Positions 22,440-33,350 of a stretch of 64,000 bases of DNA are shown here, one piece after another. The notes under the pieces were generated by a model. It did not search any database. It was not told the origin of the DNA and worked only from the letters and a program-made list of their open reading frames with translations. The DNA lies in assembly GCF_047663525.1 (NCBI RefSeq), contig NC_092617.1, forward strand, positions 4,840,501 through 4,904,500, written 5' to 3'. Both the position numbers and the translations under genes were made by a program. Source of the stretch: Anas platyrhynchos. Its lineage: Eukaryota; Chordata; Aves; Anseriformes; Anatidae. How positions within the stretch are numbered: the stretch's first letter is position 1; every line of letters begins with the position of its first letter.

Positions 22440-23050
22440 ACACAGATGAGCTGAGTCTGATAACTCATATCATCTTGGTGGCCATGCTCCTTGTAAGGCA
22501 ACTCTGTAGGAAGCTGGCCTGGTTCCTAGTGAGCAGGCACCACTGCTCGTATGACATCACTTGTGGTGCCCTGGCTCTCCTCCTCCTGGGCACTGCTCAC
22601 TCAGCAGCGTCCCACGCTGCCCTGATGTGTAGGGTTACTCTTCATCAGTGCAGGACAGGGCTCTTCTTCTTGTAAAGGGCACGATGTTCCTTTAGACAAA
22701 TCTTGAGGTTCCTCAAGGTTCCCGTGGACTGACTCTCCATTCTGTCAGGCGTTAAGGTCTGCAGGCAGACAGTTCTAATTCCATGTGATTGTGCTATCTC
22801 TGACAAGACAGCAGCATCAGGACTTGAGGAAAGTCTTTTGTGCTTTCCTCCCATGCATGCTTTCAGTTTGTCTGGAGCAGTGTCCTGAATGTTATGGGGC
22901 TGTGCAGGTCAAAATTAGAAGGGCCAAAGCCCAGCTGGAGCTCCAGTGGTATATTACTGTCAAAGAAAATAAAAACTGCTTATATAAATACTTCACATAA
23001 AGGAAGATTAGGGAGAATCATCATCCTTTATTGGTTGTGAGGGGAAACCT
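22440..23050 (-). repeat. duplicated block D, OR3 cassette
   Basis: Homologous to 30840-31640 and 45000-45641. Starts with the gaagctggcctggttcct word, which in the OR6 cassette is split by an LTR-type insertion. It ends in an AT-rich part around 22965-23000, which in the OR4 cassette is expanded to a long microsatellite. No gene is recognised. Confidence 0.65.
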
Positions 23051-23224
23051 GGTAACAAGAAAGGAGGTAAAGGCAAAGGCTCTTAACACCTTCTTTGCCT
23101 CTAACTCTAGCAGACGGACCAGTTGTTCCCCTGGATATTTCTTCCTTCTCATGGCCGGTGCCAAGTTTCCAGGGTGCACTGTGTGGCAGTTTTTCTCTCC
23201 TGCTCTTTCATATTACCAAAGTAA

Positions 23225-24290
23225 ACTCCGTCAGGGTGGAAACCACTTCTGAAGTAGGCATCCCAACCCAGCAGGCTCTTTCTGGCCTGTCAGCCAAGCA
23301 GACACAAGTCACCTCAGCAGCAGCTTCCAAGCCAGGGGCCTGCTGCTGGCCTTGCAGCTTCTTGGCTACACACAGCCAAGCCTTGTGCCTGCTGCTGCCC
23401 AGTCATGGACTCAAGCAGAAGGGACAGGACAACCCATGTTGGGGCCTTCTTTCTGCCTGGGTCCTCCTGGCTCTGGAGGCAGAGGGGATCCCCCAGTCAG
23501 CATGCCAAGCAGGTGCCTTCTGCTGGCCTAGCAGGGCCACTGCCAGATGTCAGCCCAAAAGTGCAGATCCCAGGGAGAAGGGTGATCTGCCACCTCCAGA
23601 CACAAGTGACCTCCCAGTCCCTTTCTGTGACACGTTCCTGCTGCTGCCCTATCAAGTGCAGAGACAGAAGTGACCTCACAGTCCCTACCACAGTCACATT
23701 GTTCCTGCTGGGGCAGGAGATCCTGAAGCAGAGCTCGCATCTCCCTAGTCCCTTAGGGACTAGGACTCACTTTTCTGGGTTAGAGAGTAAACAAAGTTTT
23801 AGTTGGAAGGTTTGGTGTTCTGTTTGTGGTGTCAGGTCTCTGGTTAGGGTATGGGCAAGCATTATGGCCTAGGGTTTTGTTTAGGTTTGTGAAGAAGTCT
23901 AGGGGTAAATAGAGCATTTTAATGTTAGTGTTAAGGGCAGGGATTAGGGTGAGCAAGAGACGAAATGTAAGAAAAAGGGGCTATGCGCTGAGCTTTTCTT
24001 TAGGTGATATTTTGAGTTCTGCTTTACAATAGTGGATTCCTGTCATGATGTTGGACTAATGTTTAGGTTGAGGGATTCTGTTGAAAATAGTTTACAGGCC
24101 CTACACGACTGTTTGAAATCACTTTTACAGCAGCATCAACATTACATGAACCCTCTTACCTCTACAAAGGTAAGCTTCCGAGCTCCTCTTCCCTTCCTCT
24201 TCCCTCCCCCAAATCTGACACCTCTCCTGGCCAGGCTGCTCCTGACCTCCCCATATCAGTCATCTAACTGGGATCAGCTTTCTGATGGCT
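23225..24290 (-). repeat. duplicated cassette segment C-F-E (inverted), OR3 cassette
   Basis: Block C occupies about 23225-23745 and block F about 23750-24290. On the plus strand a 192-codon open frame (23095-23673) holds the recurring block C peptide and starts further out than in most copies. Block E is largely missing here. Confidence 0.7.
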
Positions 24291-24734
24291 GTCATTATAT
24301 CAGAGGGTCTGGGGTCTGTGGGGTAGGGTGCGATGCCCATGATATCATGTGAAGGACAATGATATGACACCTTCCAGTGTTTGCACAGGAATAAAGGAGA
24401 ATACATGTTCCCAATGCCATGAGTATAACACATCTCCTCACAATCCATGGCCAAGGGGACAAAGATGTCAGTGCTGCTGCAGCCTTCCATTCTTGTCAGA
24501 GCCCTCTTCCTTCTCCTCTGCATGCTTTCCTATGCTGTCCCACACTTTTCTGAAGGCTGCAGACAGACAATTCTCTTCACCACCTTGCTCTCACTCCAGT
24601 ATTCCCATGATTTCACTGCTGCCTCTCCACTCTCAACAGCTGTTCCTTCAAACACAAGGGCATGGGCTGATCCAAACTCCCCCTGGGTGACCTCTGGGCC
24701 CACAGCACAAGTGCCAGTGCCTCACCTTTAAGTC

Positions 24735-25488
24735 AAGAATTTCATCTGACTATTGAATCTAAATCTACCCTCTTTAAGTTTAAAACCATTCCCCTTGTCC
24801 AATGATAGTCATAGAAACCATAGAAACACAAAGTTGGAAAGGACCTACAGGATCATTTAACCCAACCTTCCTATCACTAACACTACCTACTTAGCTACTG
24901 AGCCATATCTCCTAGCACCTTGTCCTGGTGCTTCTTGAGCACTGCAAGGGTTGGTGACTCCACCACCTCCCTGAGCAGACCATTCCAGTTCCTGACTACT
25001 CTTTGAGAGAAAAAATTTTTCGTGATATCTAATCTAAATATTCCCAGGCACAACTTGTGGCCATTTCCTTGAGTCCTATCATTAGTTATCTGAGAGAAGA
25101 GGCTGACAACTGCCTTACATCAACATCTTTTCAGGAAGTTGTAGAGTGCAATAAGGCCTCCCCTGAGCCTCTTCTTCTCCACACTGAACAATCCCAGCCA
25201 CTCTTCATAAGACCTGTGCTCCATACCCTTCAACAGTTTGGTTGCCCTTATCTGGACATGTTCCAGGACCTCGATGTCCTTCTTGTAACAAGGTTCCAAA
25301 ACTGAACACAGTGCTCAAGGTGTGGCCTCACCAGAGCCGAGTACAGGGCGATGATCACCTCCCTGCTCCTGCTGGTTGCACTATTTCTAATACGGGCCAG
25401 AATGCCTTTGGCCTTCTTGGCCACATGGGCACACAGCTGGCTCATATTCAGCCGAGCATCCATCAACACTCCCAGGTCCAGCTTACTG
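24735..25488 (-). mobile_element. CR1 LINE 3' fragments, older copy
   Basis: A short CR1 scrap (about 24745-24808) is followed by a longer CR1 3' portion in minus orientation starting near 24810 (catagaaaccatagaaacac, then ttggaaaggacctac). The minus strand at 25248-25469 encodes the post-catalytic region ([16 protein letters not shown]). It abuts, at about 25488, a second CR1 in the opposite orientation. Confidence 0.8.
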
Positions 25489-26905
25489 GCGGCTAGAATA
25501 TGTGAAGGCCATCTTCAAGAAGGGCCGGAGGGCAGACCCAGGAAACTACAGGCCGGTCAGTTTGACCTCAGTACCAGGGAAGCTCATGGAGCAGATCCTC
25601 TTGAAAGTCATCATGCAGCGCTTGCAGGGCAAGCAGGAGATCAGGCCCAGTCAGCATGGGTTTATGGAAGGCAGATCCTGCTTGACGAACCTGATCTCCT
25701 TCTATGACAAAGTGACGCGCTGGGTGGATGAGGGAAAGGCTGTGGATGTGGTCTACCTTGACTTCAGCAAGGCTTTTGACACCGTCTCCCACAGCATTCT
25801 CCTCAAGAAACTGGCTGCTCTTGACTTGGACTGGCGCATGCTTCATTGGGTTAGAAACTGGCTGGATAGCCAGGCCCACAGAGTCGTGGTAAATGGAGTC
25901 AAGTCCAGTTGGAGGCCAGTCACTAGTGGCGTCCCCCAGGGCTCGGTGCTGGGGCCGGTCCTCTTTAATATCTTTATCAATGATCTGGATGAGGGCATTG
26001 AGTGCACCCTCAGTAAGTTTGCAGATGACACCAAGCTATGCGCATGTGTTGATCTGCTCGAGGGTAGGAAAGCTCTGCAGGAGGATCTGGATAGGCTGCA
26101 CCGATGGGCTGAGGTCAACTGCATGAAGTTTAACAAGGCCAAGTGCTGGGTCCTGCACCTGGGGCGCAATAACCCCAAGCAGAGCTACAGGCTGGGAGAG
26201 GAATGGTTGGAGAGCTGCCAGGCAGAGAAGGACCTGGGAGTGATGGTGGACAGTCGGCCGAATATGAGCCAGCAGTGTGCTCAGGTGGCCAAGAAGGCCA
26301 ACAGCATCCTGGCTTGGATCAGAAACAGTGTGACCAGCAGGGCTAGGGAGGTGATCGTCCCCCTGTACTCGGCTCTGGTGAGGCCGCACCTCGAGTACTG
26401 TGTTCAGTTTTGGGCCCCTCGCTACAAGAAGGATATCGAGGTGCTTGAGCGAGTCCAGAGAAGGGCGAATGAAGCTGGTGAGGGGCCTGGAGAAGAAGTC
26501 CTATGAGGAGCGGCTGAAGGAGCTGGGCTTGTTCAGCCTGGAGAAGAGGAGGCTCAGGGGCGACCTAATTGCCCTTTACAGATACCTTAAAGGAGGCTGT
26601 AGTCAGGGGGGGTTGGCCTGTTCTCCCACGTGCCTGGTGACAGAATGAGAGGGAATGGGCTGAAGTTGCGCCAGGGGAGTTTTAGGTTAGATGTTAGGAA
26701 GAACTTTACTGAAAAGGTTGTTAGACACTGGAACGGGCTGCCCAGGGAGGTGGTGGAGTCACCATCCCTGGAGGTCTTTAAAAGACGTTTAGATGTAGAG
26801 CTTAGGGATATGGTTTAGTGGGGACTGTTAGTGTTAGGTTAGAGGTTGGACTCGATGATCTTGAGGTCTCTTCCAACCTAGAAATTCTGTGATTCCGTGA
26901 TTCTG
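25489..26905 (+). mobile_element. CR1 LINE, 5'-truncated, large reverse transcriptase frame
   Basis: Starts inside the reverse transcriptase domain ([20 protein letters not shown]) and runs to a typical CR1 3' end with ctgtgattccgtgattctgc near 26889-26908. An uninterrupted frame at 25502-26506 (334 codons) keeps the catalytic blocks: [32 protein letters not shown] and FADDTK. A frameshift near 26465 moves the rest ([17 protein letters not shown]) to another frame, and a second shift occurs near 26620. The endonuclease, ORF1 and the first part of the polymerase are missing, so the copy cannot move by itself. It is the least decayed CR1 here, together with 49636-50757. Confidence 0.93.
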
Positions 26906-26944
26906 CGATCAGTCAGCACCAGCCAGAGCTCAAGCAGGACATTC

Positions 26945-27013
26945 AATAATAGAACGTCTGCTTTTTAAAACTCCAAACTGAGTTTTAGAAGGTTACTTTG
27001 GTTGGCTTTTACA
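26945..27013 (+). mobile_element. LTR end fragment
   Basis: Matches, in inverse orientation, the first 60-70 bp of the candidate LTR at 58757-59329 (aaaactccaaactgag, then ggcttttaca at the end). Both copies continue into the same flank (gtatcaccctcgcc here). The remainder of the LTR was lost, perhaps through the CR1 insertion next to it. Confidence 0.45.
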
Positions 27014-27460
27014 GTATCACCCTCGCCTCCTGTCAGCCCCTGCCCACTCAGGCTCCTGGTACAAATGTGGCCCTGCGCCAACACCACTGCTCATGCTGTC
27101 TTTTCTGCCTCACCCTGTCCTCTCCCTTGACTCCTTGTCTTTGCTGGGCCCCACGTTCCACACCCTTTACTGTCACTACCCTCTCCCCTGCCCAGTGGGA
27201 TGGCAGAGCCAGAGTAGGACATGGTAGAGTTAGGCCCTATAGTGCCCATGAAGAGTGCTTGTGGCAAAATGGGAGCTGAGAGATCGGGTTCTGTGGTGCA
27301 GAGGAGGCCCCATGCAGAAAAGATGAGGTTAAACAGCAACTTTGCAGGGACGGGGACGGGGGGTCTTTATCTTGGTCTGGCAAGGGAGGCTTCTGGCCAC
27401 AAAGGGCCAAGGGATGGGTATACCACAACTTCTCTGGGCAACCTGTTCCAGTGACAACCA
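27014..27460 (+). repeat. inverted duplicate block I
   Basis: Corresponds in inverse orientation to about 58290-58756: a paired gtatcaccctcgcc flank, ccctgcgccaacaccactgc, and a shared end acaacttctctgggcaacct, itself a CR1 scrap. The two copies lie about 31 kb apart, facing each other. No gene is recognised in it. Confidence 0.65.
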
Positions 27461-27469
27461 GCCCTAAAG

Positions 27470-27790
27470 GAACCAGCTGGCTCAGGAAACCCCCCTGTAG
27501 GCCATGATCCCCCACTGTGAAGCAGAACGTGCCCACCTGCAGCTGATTGCCTCGGTGAGTCCTGGCCCAGTCTCAGGGCAGCTGTCACCAAGCATGTCCC
27601 TGGAGGAGAACAAGGGAGCATTGCTGTGCCTGCAGGGAGGCAGAGGGGAGAAAGAGCAAGGTGTCTGTGGAGGCACCTGCCTGGGGCAGGGTGCGCTGGG
27701 GCTGGGCCAGGACTCTTGCTCTGGCCTGGGCAGAAAGACTGGCCTGGAGGGACACAGGCTGAGCGACACCAGAGAGTTACACACTGAAGT
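27470..27790. other. intergenic GC-rich segment, no gene
   Basis: Shares cctgcctggggcag and gctgggccaggactcttg-like words with 14300-14510. Open frames are present on both strands without recognisable domains. Confidence 0.35.
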
Positions 27791-27799
27791 GAGAGTGGG

Positions 27800-28036
27800 A
27801 TGAATTATTACGAGAAATTTCCATTCAAAAAGAGTAGATAGGCATTGGAACAGGTTTCCCAGGGAGATGGAGGAGTCACCCTTCCTGGGGGTTTTGAAGG
27901 AAACGTTGGAAGTGTTATCTGGGAACATGGTTTGTGGGTAATATTGATGGCTGGGGAATGGTAGGACTAGATGGTGTTGGAGGGCAACACCATAATGATT
28001 CTTTTCCAACCATAATGATTCTATGATTTTTGTGGG
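27800..28036 (+). mobile_element. CR1 3' end fragment, old
   Basis: Contains the CR1 tail pattern gcattggaacaggtttccca, then gtaggactagatggtgttgg and ends in ataatgattctatgat. It is diverged and has no coding frame left. It lies about 150 bp downstream of the OR4 stop. Confidence 0.8.
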
Positions 28037-28188
28037 CAACATTAGGAGAATTAAAGCTACTTTAAAAGCAAACAAAGAAAAGAATTTTAACCAAAAGTAA
28101 ACAAAACAGAAGCAAGAATAAACACAACCAGAAAAGCAAGAGAAGACAGAAGTAATGTGATGTCACATAACGAGTCACATACAAAAAT

Positions 28189-29130
28189 TTAGCAGATTGC
28201 TGCTTTTGAAACATATCTAGTCAGTAATTTCCTGAGTGCAACTTTGAGCTCCTGGTTCCTCATGCTGTATATTAGTGGATTCAGTGTGGGAGGTATCACT
28301 GTGTACAGAAACGAAACCACCAGGTCCAGGACTGGGAGGGACACAGAGGGGGGTTTCAGGTAGACAAACATGAGTGTGCTGAGAAACAGGGAAATGGAAG
28401 TGAGGTGAGGGAGGCACGTGGAAAAGACTTTGTGCCGGCCCTGCTCAGAGGGCATCCTCAGCACAGCCCTGAAGATGTGTATGTAGGATAGAGCAATAAA
28501 AGAAAAGCATCCAATACCAAAAAAGGCACTAACCACAAGAAGCCCTGCTTCCCTTGGGTAAGAGTTCGAGCAGGAAAGTTTAAGGATGTGGGGGATTTCA
28601 CAGAAGAACTGGTCCAAAGCATTGCCTTGGCAGAGGGGCAGGGAAAATGTATTGGCAGTTTCCATGAGAGCATTGAGAAAGCCACTGCCCCAGGCAGCTG
28701 CTGCCATCTGGGCACAAGCTCTGCTGCCCAGGAGGCTCCCGTAGTGCAGGGGCTTGCAGATGGCAACGTAGCGGTCATAGGCCATGACGGTGAGAAGATA
28801 AAATTCTGCAGATATGAAGAAGAGAAACAGAAAAACCTGGAAAGTACATCCTATGTAGGAGATGGCCCTGGTGTCCCAGAGGGCATTGGCCATTGCTTTG
28901 GGCAGAGTGGTGGAGATGCAGCCCAGGTCGAGGAGGGCGAGGTTGAGGAGGAAGAAGTACATGGGGGTGTGGAGGCGGTGGTGGCAGGCTACGGCGCTGA
29001 GGATGAGGCCGTTGCCCAGGAGGGCAGCCAGGTAGATGCCCAGGAAGAGCATGAAGTGCAGAAGCTGCAGCTCGCGCGTGTCTGCGAATGCCAGCAGGAG
29101 GAACTCAGTGATGGAGCTGCTGTTACACAT
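28189..29130 (-). CDS. olfactory receptor OR4, family-14-like, intact
   Basis: A 313-residue odorant receptor starting MCNSSSITEF. The open frame extends 64 codons further (to 29322), but that part holds no signal or family motif and crosses an acceptor site 24 bases before this ATG, so the internal methionine is taken as the start. MAYDRYVAIC at 116-125, KVFSTCLPHL at 234-243 (A to V), NPLIYSMRN at 284-292. TM3 (VFLFLFFISAEFYLLTV) and TM5 (VVSAFFGIGCFSFIALSY) are clearly different from OR1-OR3. The MCN start, shared intron sequence and acceptor make OR7 its closest relative here. Tail: TRYVSKAAIC. Confidence 0.95.
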   Translation of the reverse strand: MCNSSSITEFLLLAFADTRELQLLHFMLFLGIYLAALLGNGLILSAVACHHRLHTPMYFFLLNLALLDLGCISTTLPKAMANALWDTRAISYIGCTFQVFLFLFFISAEFYLLTVMAYDRYVAICKPLHYGSLLGSRACAQMAAAAWGSGFLNALMETANTFSLPLCQGNALDQFFCEIPHILKLSCSNSYPREAGLLVVSAFFGIGCFSFIALSYIHIFRAVLRMPSEQGRHKVFSTCLPHLTSISLFLSTLMFVYLKPPSVSLPVLDLVVSFLYTVIPPTLNPLIYSMRNQELKVALRKLLTRYVSKAAIC

Positions 29131-29153
29131 TTCTATCCCCTGGGCAAAGAAGT

Positions 29154-29981
29154 CTGTCCAAAAGAAGAAATGACATTGTGAAGCTGAAGGAGTTCTTTGA
29201 CCAAAATACATTACATGTCTCATAGAACAGTCACACACAACACAATCTTTCACATTCCTTTCACTGGAAGAGCTTTCTTCAGCTGCCTGGCTTATTCCTG
29301 GTTGGTGCTCTGAGGGTGCCACAAGAAGCAGGGAGCTGTGCTGTGGGCTCTGCAGCAGTTAGTCCTGGGCTACAGCAACAATTAGAAGGGAACCTGGAGT
29401 GATCTGAGAAGTCCCTGCAGCAGGACACCACGAGAAGATCAAATAATTCCCTAAGAAACAACAAAGGTGGTGTCGGTACCATCTCTATTCTCAGGTGTTT
29501 GAGATGCCTCAGAGCAACAGCAATGTTCAAGGAGCCTTAGTCTCTGCTACAGATGTTCCAACTCCATGAGCATCCTTCTACCTCAGCACATGGGCAGGAA
29601 AATGAAGCTGATTTTAAAAAGTGCACTGCTTTCAGGTAGCTGTCACCAGGCAGTTCTGCAGTGCAGTGCCCTGGGGAGGTGTGGGGCTGTGAGCAGCCTG
29701 TCCCAGGCAGCAGGCTCTGGGCAGCAGCAGGACCCTGCCCTTTCCTGCCCTGCTGGAGGGGCTCGTTCCACCCACAGCTTCTCCCCACAACCCCTGGGCA
29801 GCTCCCCGGGCAGGCTGAGTGCTGAGCCTGGCAGGCAGCAGAGGCCCTGCCGCGGCACACAGCCCCTGGGGCACAGCAGGGACCCTGCTCTGCACCACAG
29901 CCCTGGCCATTCCTGCCTGCACCCCCGGCATCTCCTTCCTCCAGGACCTGCCACTGCATTGACTTCCAGCCAGAGACTTAC
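29154..29981 (-). other. predicted 5' UTR intron of OR4
   Basis: Donor ctgcagccg|GTAAGTCTCTGG at 29981 on the minus strand; acceptor ttcttcttttggacag ending at 29154. Length 828 bp. The acceptor is identical to that of OR7, and the intron shares GC-rich stretches with the OR7 intron (ggggctgtgtgccgyggcag type). Confidence 0.6.
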
Positions 29982-30710
29982 CGGCTGCAGGGCTGGGAAG
30001 TCTTCTCCCCCAGTGAGCTCTGGGCATGCTGCCACTTCTGCCTGCCTTTAAGCACTCTGTCTCTGCAGGCAGTGCCCCCAGCCCTGCTGCGCTGTGCAGA
30101 GGAGCTGCTCCTGGGCACAGCTGTCTCTCTGCACCACGGCCCTCTTGCCACGAGTTCTCTCTGACCCACAAACCCAGCCCAGCTCAGCAGCACAGCACCA
30201 GCCCAAGGCACTGCAATCACCCCTCTGGGGGCTTGGCTGATGAGCCCACGAACCTCAGGCACTCAGAGACAATTGAAGACATCTCTCCAGAAGTCCAAGT
30301 CAGAGGCAAGTTTCCTGCAATGTCCCCCTGAGGGCCAGCACTCACACAGCCTCCCTTGGAGCTCGTTAGAGCAGAACCCTGGAGGCAGTGAGGACAAGGA
30401 GACAAAGGCAATGTGAAGGTGACACTGATGTGTAGGAAAACTGGATGTGTTTCACCAAGCACAAGGGCCAGGCCTTGACCCCAAGTGCTTTGGAAGGGAG
30501 ATCCTTTCCTTTAAAGGTTGCTCAGGGCTCTTTGTGGGGCAGTAGGAGATGGGGATGTGCATTGCCAAGTGCAGGAGAATGGTACGACCCCTGCCTGCTT
30601 CATGGATGAGGGCAAGGAGGCAATGAGGCCCTGGTTCTTCAATGATAAGCTGTCTCCTCATGGGCCCCAGTAGCAGAGAAAACTGCCATAGCCATGGACA
30701 CAAAGACCTG
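29982..30710 (-). promoter_or_regulatory. block B and presumed non-coding exon 1 of OR4
   Basis: Very like the sequence before OR3, OR5 and OR6 (agaggagctgctcctgggca at 30099-30118; a caattgaagacatctctcca word at 30271; the outer ccatagccatggacacaaag word). The gene-proximal end differs from the others and uses another donor, which it shares with OR7. Hence the block looks like a mosaic between two cassette types. Confidence 0.5.
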
Positions 30711-30839
30711 GTCCTGTTGGGACTTTATTCCTTGTCACAGCCCTCTACCCTGTCTATACATGGCTTTCCTAGGGACTCCCAGACCTCCACATCTTTCCTT
30801 TTTGGCTGCAGACACTTATCTCTGTGGTGTCACAGCAGA

Positions 30840-31442
30840 TCTGAGCTGAACGTGATACCTCAGATCTTCTTGGTGGCCATGCCCCTCAGAAGGCAGCTCT
30901 GTAGGAAGCTGGCCTGGTTCCTGGTGAGCAGGCACCACTGCTCGTATGGCATCCCTCGTGGTGCCCAGGCCTTCTCCTTCTGGCCACTACTCACTCAGCA
31001 GGGTCCCAGTCTGACCTGATGTGTGGCATTCCTCTTCCTCTGGTACAGGACTGGGCTCTTCTCCATGTGAAAGTCAAGAGTTTTCTGAAGTCAAAATCCT
31101 GCAGTTTCTCAAGATTCACCCAGAGTGATGCTCCATCAGCTGTTAATGTCAGCAGGCAGACAGTTCAACCTTTGTGTGATTGTGCTATCTCTGACCAGAC
31201 AGCAGTAGCAGCAAGAGTTGCAGGGAAATTTGGATAATTCAGGAGTAACCAGCTAAATGGAATTGCAGCACAATCATTCAAGGGCAGGGGATGGAAGGCT
31301 GTCAGGTTCCACATTTGCTGTGCTTTCTTCTCATGCATGCTGTCAGTTTATCTGGAGCTGTGTTCTGAATGTTATGGGGCTGTACAGGTCAAAATTGGAC
31401 GGGCCAAAGCCCAGATGGACCTCAATCTATTACAGTCACAGA

Positions 31443-31474
<32 letters not shown>

Positions 31475-31640
31475 TAAAAATAAAAATAAAAATAAAAATA
31501 AAAATAAAAATAAAAATAAAAATAACAATAACAATAACAATAACAATAACAATAAAATAAAAATAGTTTAAATGAAGGAGGATTAGGGAGAATCATAATG
31601 CTTTATTGGATTTTGGGGGGAAAACCTGGTGATAAGGAAT
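30840..31640 (-). repeat. duplicated block D, OR4 cassette
   Basis: Homologous to 22440-23050 and, in the other orientation, 45000-45641. The uninterrupted gaagctggcctggttcct...gagcaggcaccactgctcgt here shows the empty state of the LTR-type insertion in the OR6 cassette. Confidence 0.65.
31444..31565. repeat. microsatellite (AAAATA)n then (AACAAT)n
   Basis: About 13 units of a 6-bp AAAATA motif followed by about 5 units of AACAAT. The same place in the OR3 cassette has only aaagaaaataaaaac (about 22966), and the OR6 cassette has no expansion. Confidence 0.95.
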
Positions 31641-31794
31641 GAGGTATAGGATGAGACACTTAATGCCTTCTTTACCTCTGTTACTAGCAAAAAAAAACAG
31701 TTGTTCCCCCAGTAATTTCTTCCTCCTCATGGCCAGTGCCATCCTTCCAATGCACATTTTGTAGCACTTTTTTCTCTCCTGCTATTTCCTACTA

Positions 31795-33000
31795 CCAAAG
31801 AAAGCTCCCTCAGAGTGGAAACCACTCCTGAAGTAGGCATCCCAACACAGAAGGCTCCTTGCGGCCTCTCAGCCAACCAGACACAAGTCACCTCAGCAGC
31901 AGCTTCCAAGCCAGGGGCCTGCTGCTGGCCTTGCAGCTTCTTGGCTACACACAGCCAAGCCTTGTGCCTCCTGCTGCCCACTCATGGACTCAAGCAGAAG
32001 GGACAGGACAACCCATCTTGGGGCCTTCTTTCTGCCTGGGTCCTCCTGGGTATGGAGGCAGAGGGGATCCCCCAGTCAGCATGCCAAGCAGGTGCCTTCT
32101 GCTGGCCTATCAGGGCCACTGCCAGATGTCAGCCCAAAAGCGCATCTCCCAGGGAGAATTCAAGGTTGACCTGCCACCTCCAGACACAAGTGACCTCCCA
32201 GTCCCTTTCTGTGACATGTTCCTGCTGCTGCCCTATCAAGTGCAGAGACAGAAGTGACCTCACAGTCACTGCCACAGTCACATTCCTCCTGCTGGGACAA
32301 GAGATGCTGAGGCAGAGCTGAGCTCCTCTGAGCATCCCCACCCATCTCCTCCTCGTGGCCCACAAGCTGACCAGATCAGGGTGAGCAAGAGAGTAAAGAT
32401 AAATGAGAGGGGCTATGGGTTGAATTTTTGCTTCAAAGGATACTTTGAGCTCAAGCATAAGAGTAGTGGATTCCTGTCAGGAATCCTGTCAGAATCCTGT
32501 GGAGTAGCATTTAGGATTGTAGATTAATGTCACTGGTTAAATTAGGGGCGGGTCTTTACATGACTATTTTATGTCACCGTTAGGGAAGAATCAACATTGC
32601 CTGAACATTCTAACCTCACAGAAATCATTAATTTCTGCTGGCCAAACTCCTTCTCCCTCCTCCAAATCTCACATCTCTCCTGGCCAGGCTTCTCCTGACT
32701 TCCCCATATCAGTCATCATCTTAGGGGCAGCTTTCTGATGGCTTTCATGATCTCAGTGTATCTGTCTCATATCTGTTGGCTACTCCTTTCTAGAGACTGA
32801 CATGGCACCTAAGTCAGGATAGAAAAGAACACAAAGGCTGTAGGCGAACCCTGCACAATGTGCCCAGCAGCTCTTGTACCACCCCAAAATTTTGTGGACA
32901 GGGTGGCAGTGGCAAGAGAGCAGCTCTGCATGTCCCAAGCACTGGTGCTCCCTGGCCATGCTGCTGGGATGGGACTCTTTTCCTCTGCACCCCTGCACAC
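31795..33000 (-). repeat. duplicated cassette segment C-F-E (inverted), OR4 cassette
   Basis: Block C about 31800-32330, block F about 32340-32700 and block E about 32740-33000. A plus-strand frame at 31815-32321 (168 codons) carries the recurring block C peptide, as in 23095-23673. Near 33040 it gives way to the ERVL-derived remnant. Confidence 0.7.
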
Positions 33001-33044
33001 GGGCACTGCCTTTGCAGAGACAGGATCAGAGTCAGAGGAAGGCT

Positions 33045-33350
33045 TCTCTCTGTAGATGTCAGAGACTGATTTTTTAAAGTGTGATTTGTGCTGTTGGATT
33101 GTGGTTGTCAAGCATCTTGTGCTTTATCCTGGCAGAAAGCTCAGCACCACATAGCTCATCCTCACCCCCAAAATGCTCATGTGTTGAGATAAGGATGGTT
33201 TGATAGCAAAGGAAAGGAAGAGATGTTGCTGCTGCTGCTGCTGATGATGATGATAATGTAGTTTAATAAATCAAGCGATGCACAGTGCAGCTGCTCAACA
33301 CACACTGACCGATACCCAGCTCGTCCCCAAGCAGGGGTCCCCCTGAACCT
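33045..33350 (-). mobile_element. ERVL-type LTR part of remnant B
   Basis: The plus strand shows the antisense features of an ERVL-type LTR: tggcagaaagctcagcacca (33131-33150), tgttgagataaggatggttt (33182-33201), a gat/aat trinucleotide run near 33230-33265, and atgcacagtgcagctgctca. The LTR is incomplete and runs directly into pol at about 33351. The first 30-40 bases match the left side of remnant A, so these two share an origin by duplication. Confidence 0.55.

Noticed and set aside
24810-26905. Twin-primed (inverted) single CR1 insertion
   Set aside because: Both halves carry a CR1 3' part, so they cannot be the two halves of one element.
28588-29181. Long glutamate-rich frames antisense to the OR genes (also 47676-48263, 3599-3907, 20968-21276, 11939-12217, 39438-39785)
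   Set aside because: They lie exactly opposite the conserved TM1-TM2 coding part and are similar only because that part is similar. They are shadows of the OR frames.
29131-29322. 64-residue N-terminal extension of OR4
   Set aside because: It crosses a good acceptor site, has no counterpart in other ORs and no signal peptide; the internal methionine fits the family.
22785-31237. Frames in block D as a small conserved protein
   Set aside because: The frames differ in phase and ends between the three copies and show no shared long peptide.
31444-31565. CRISPR-like array
   Set aside because: 6-bp units without spacers, in an animal genome context; simple microsatellite.
31440-31596. Lysine/isoleucine or tyrosine/phenylalanine repeat peptides
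   Set aside because: Translation of a microsatellite.
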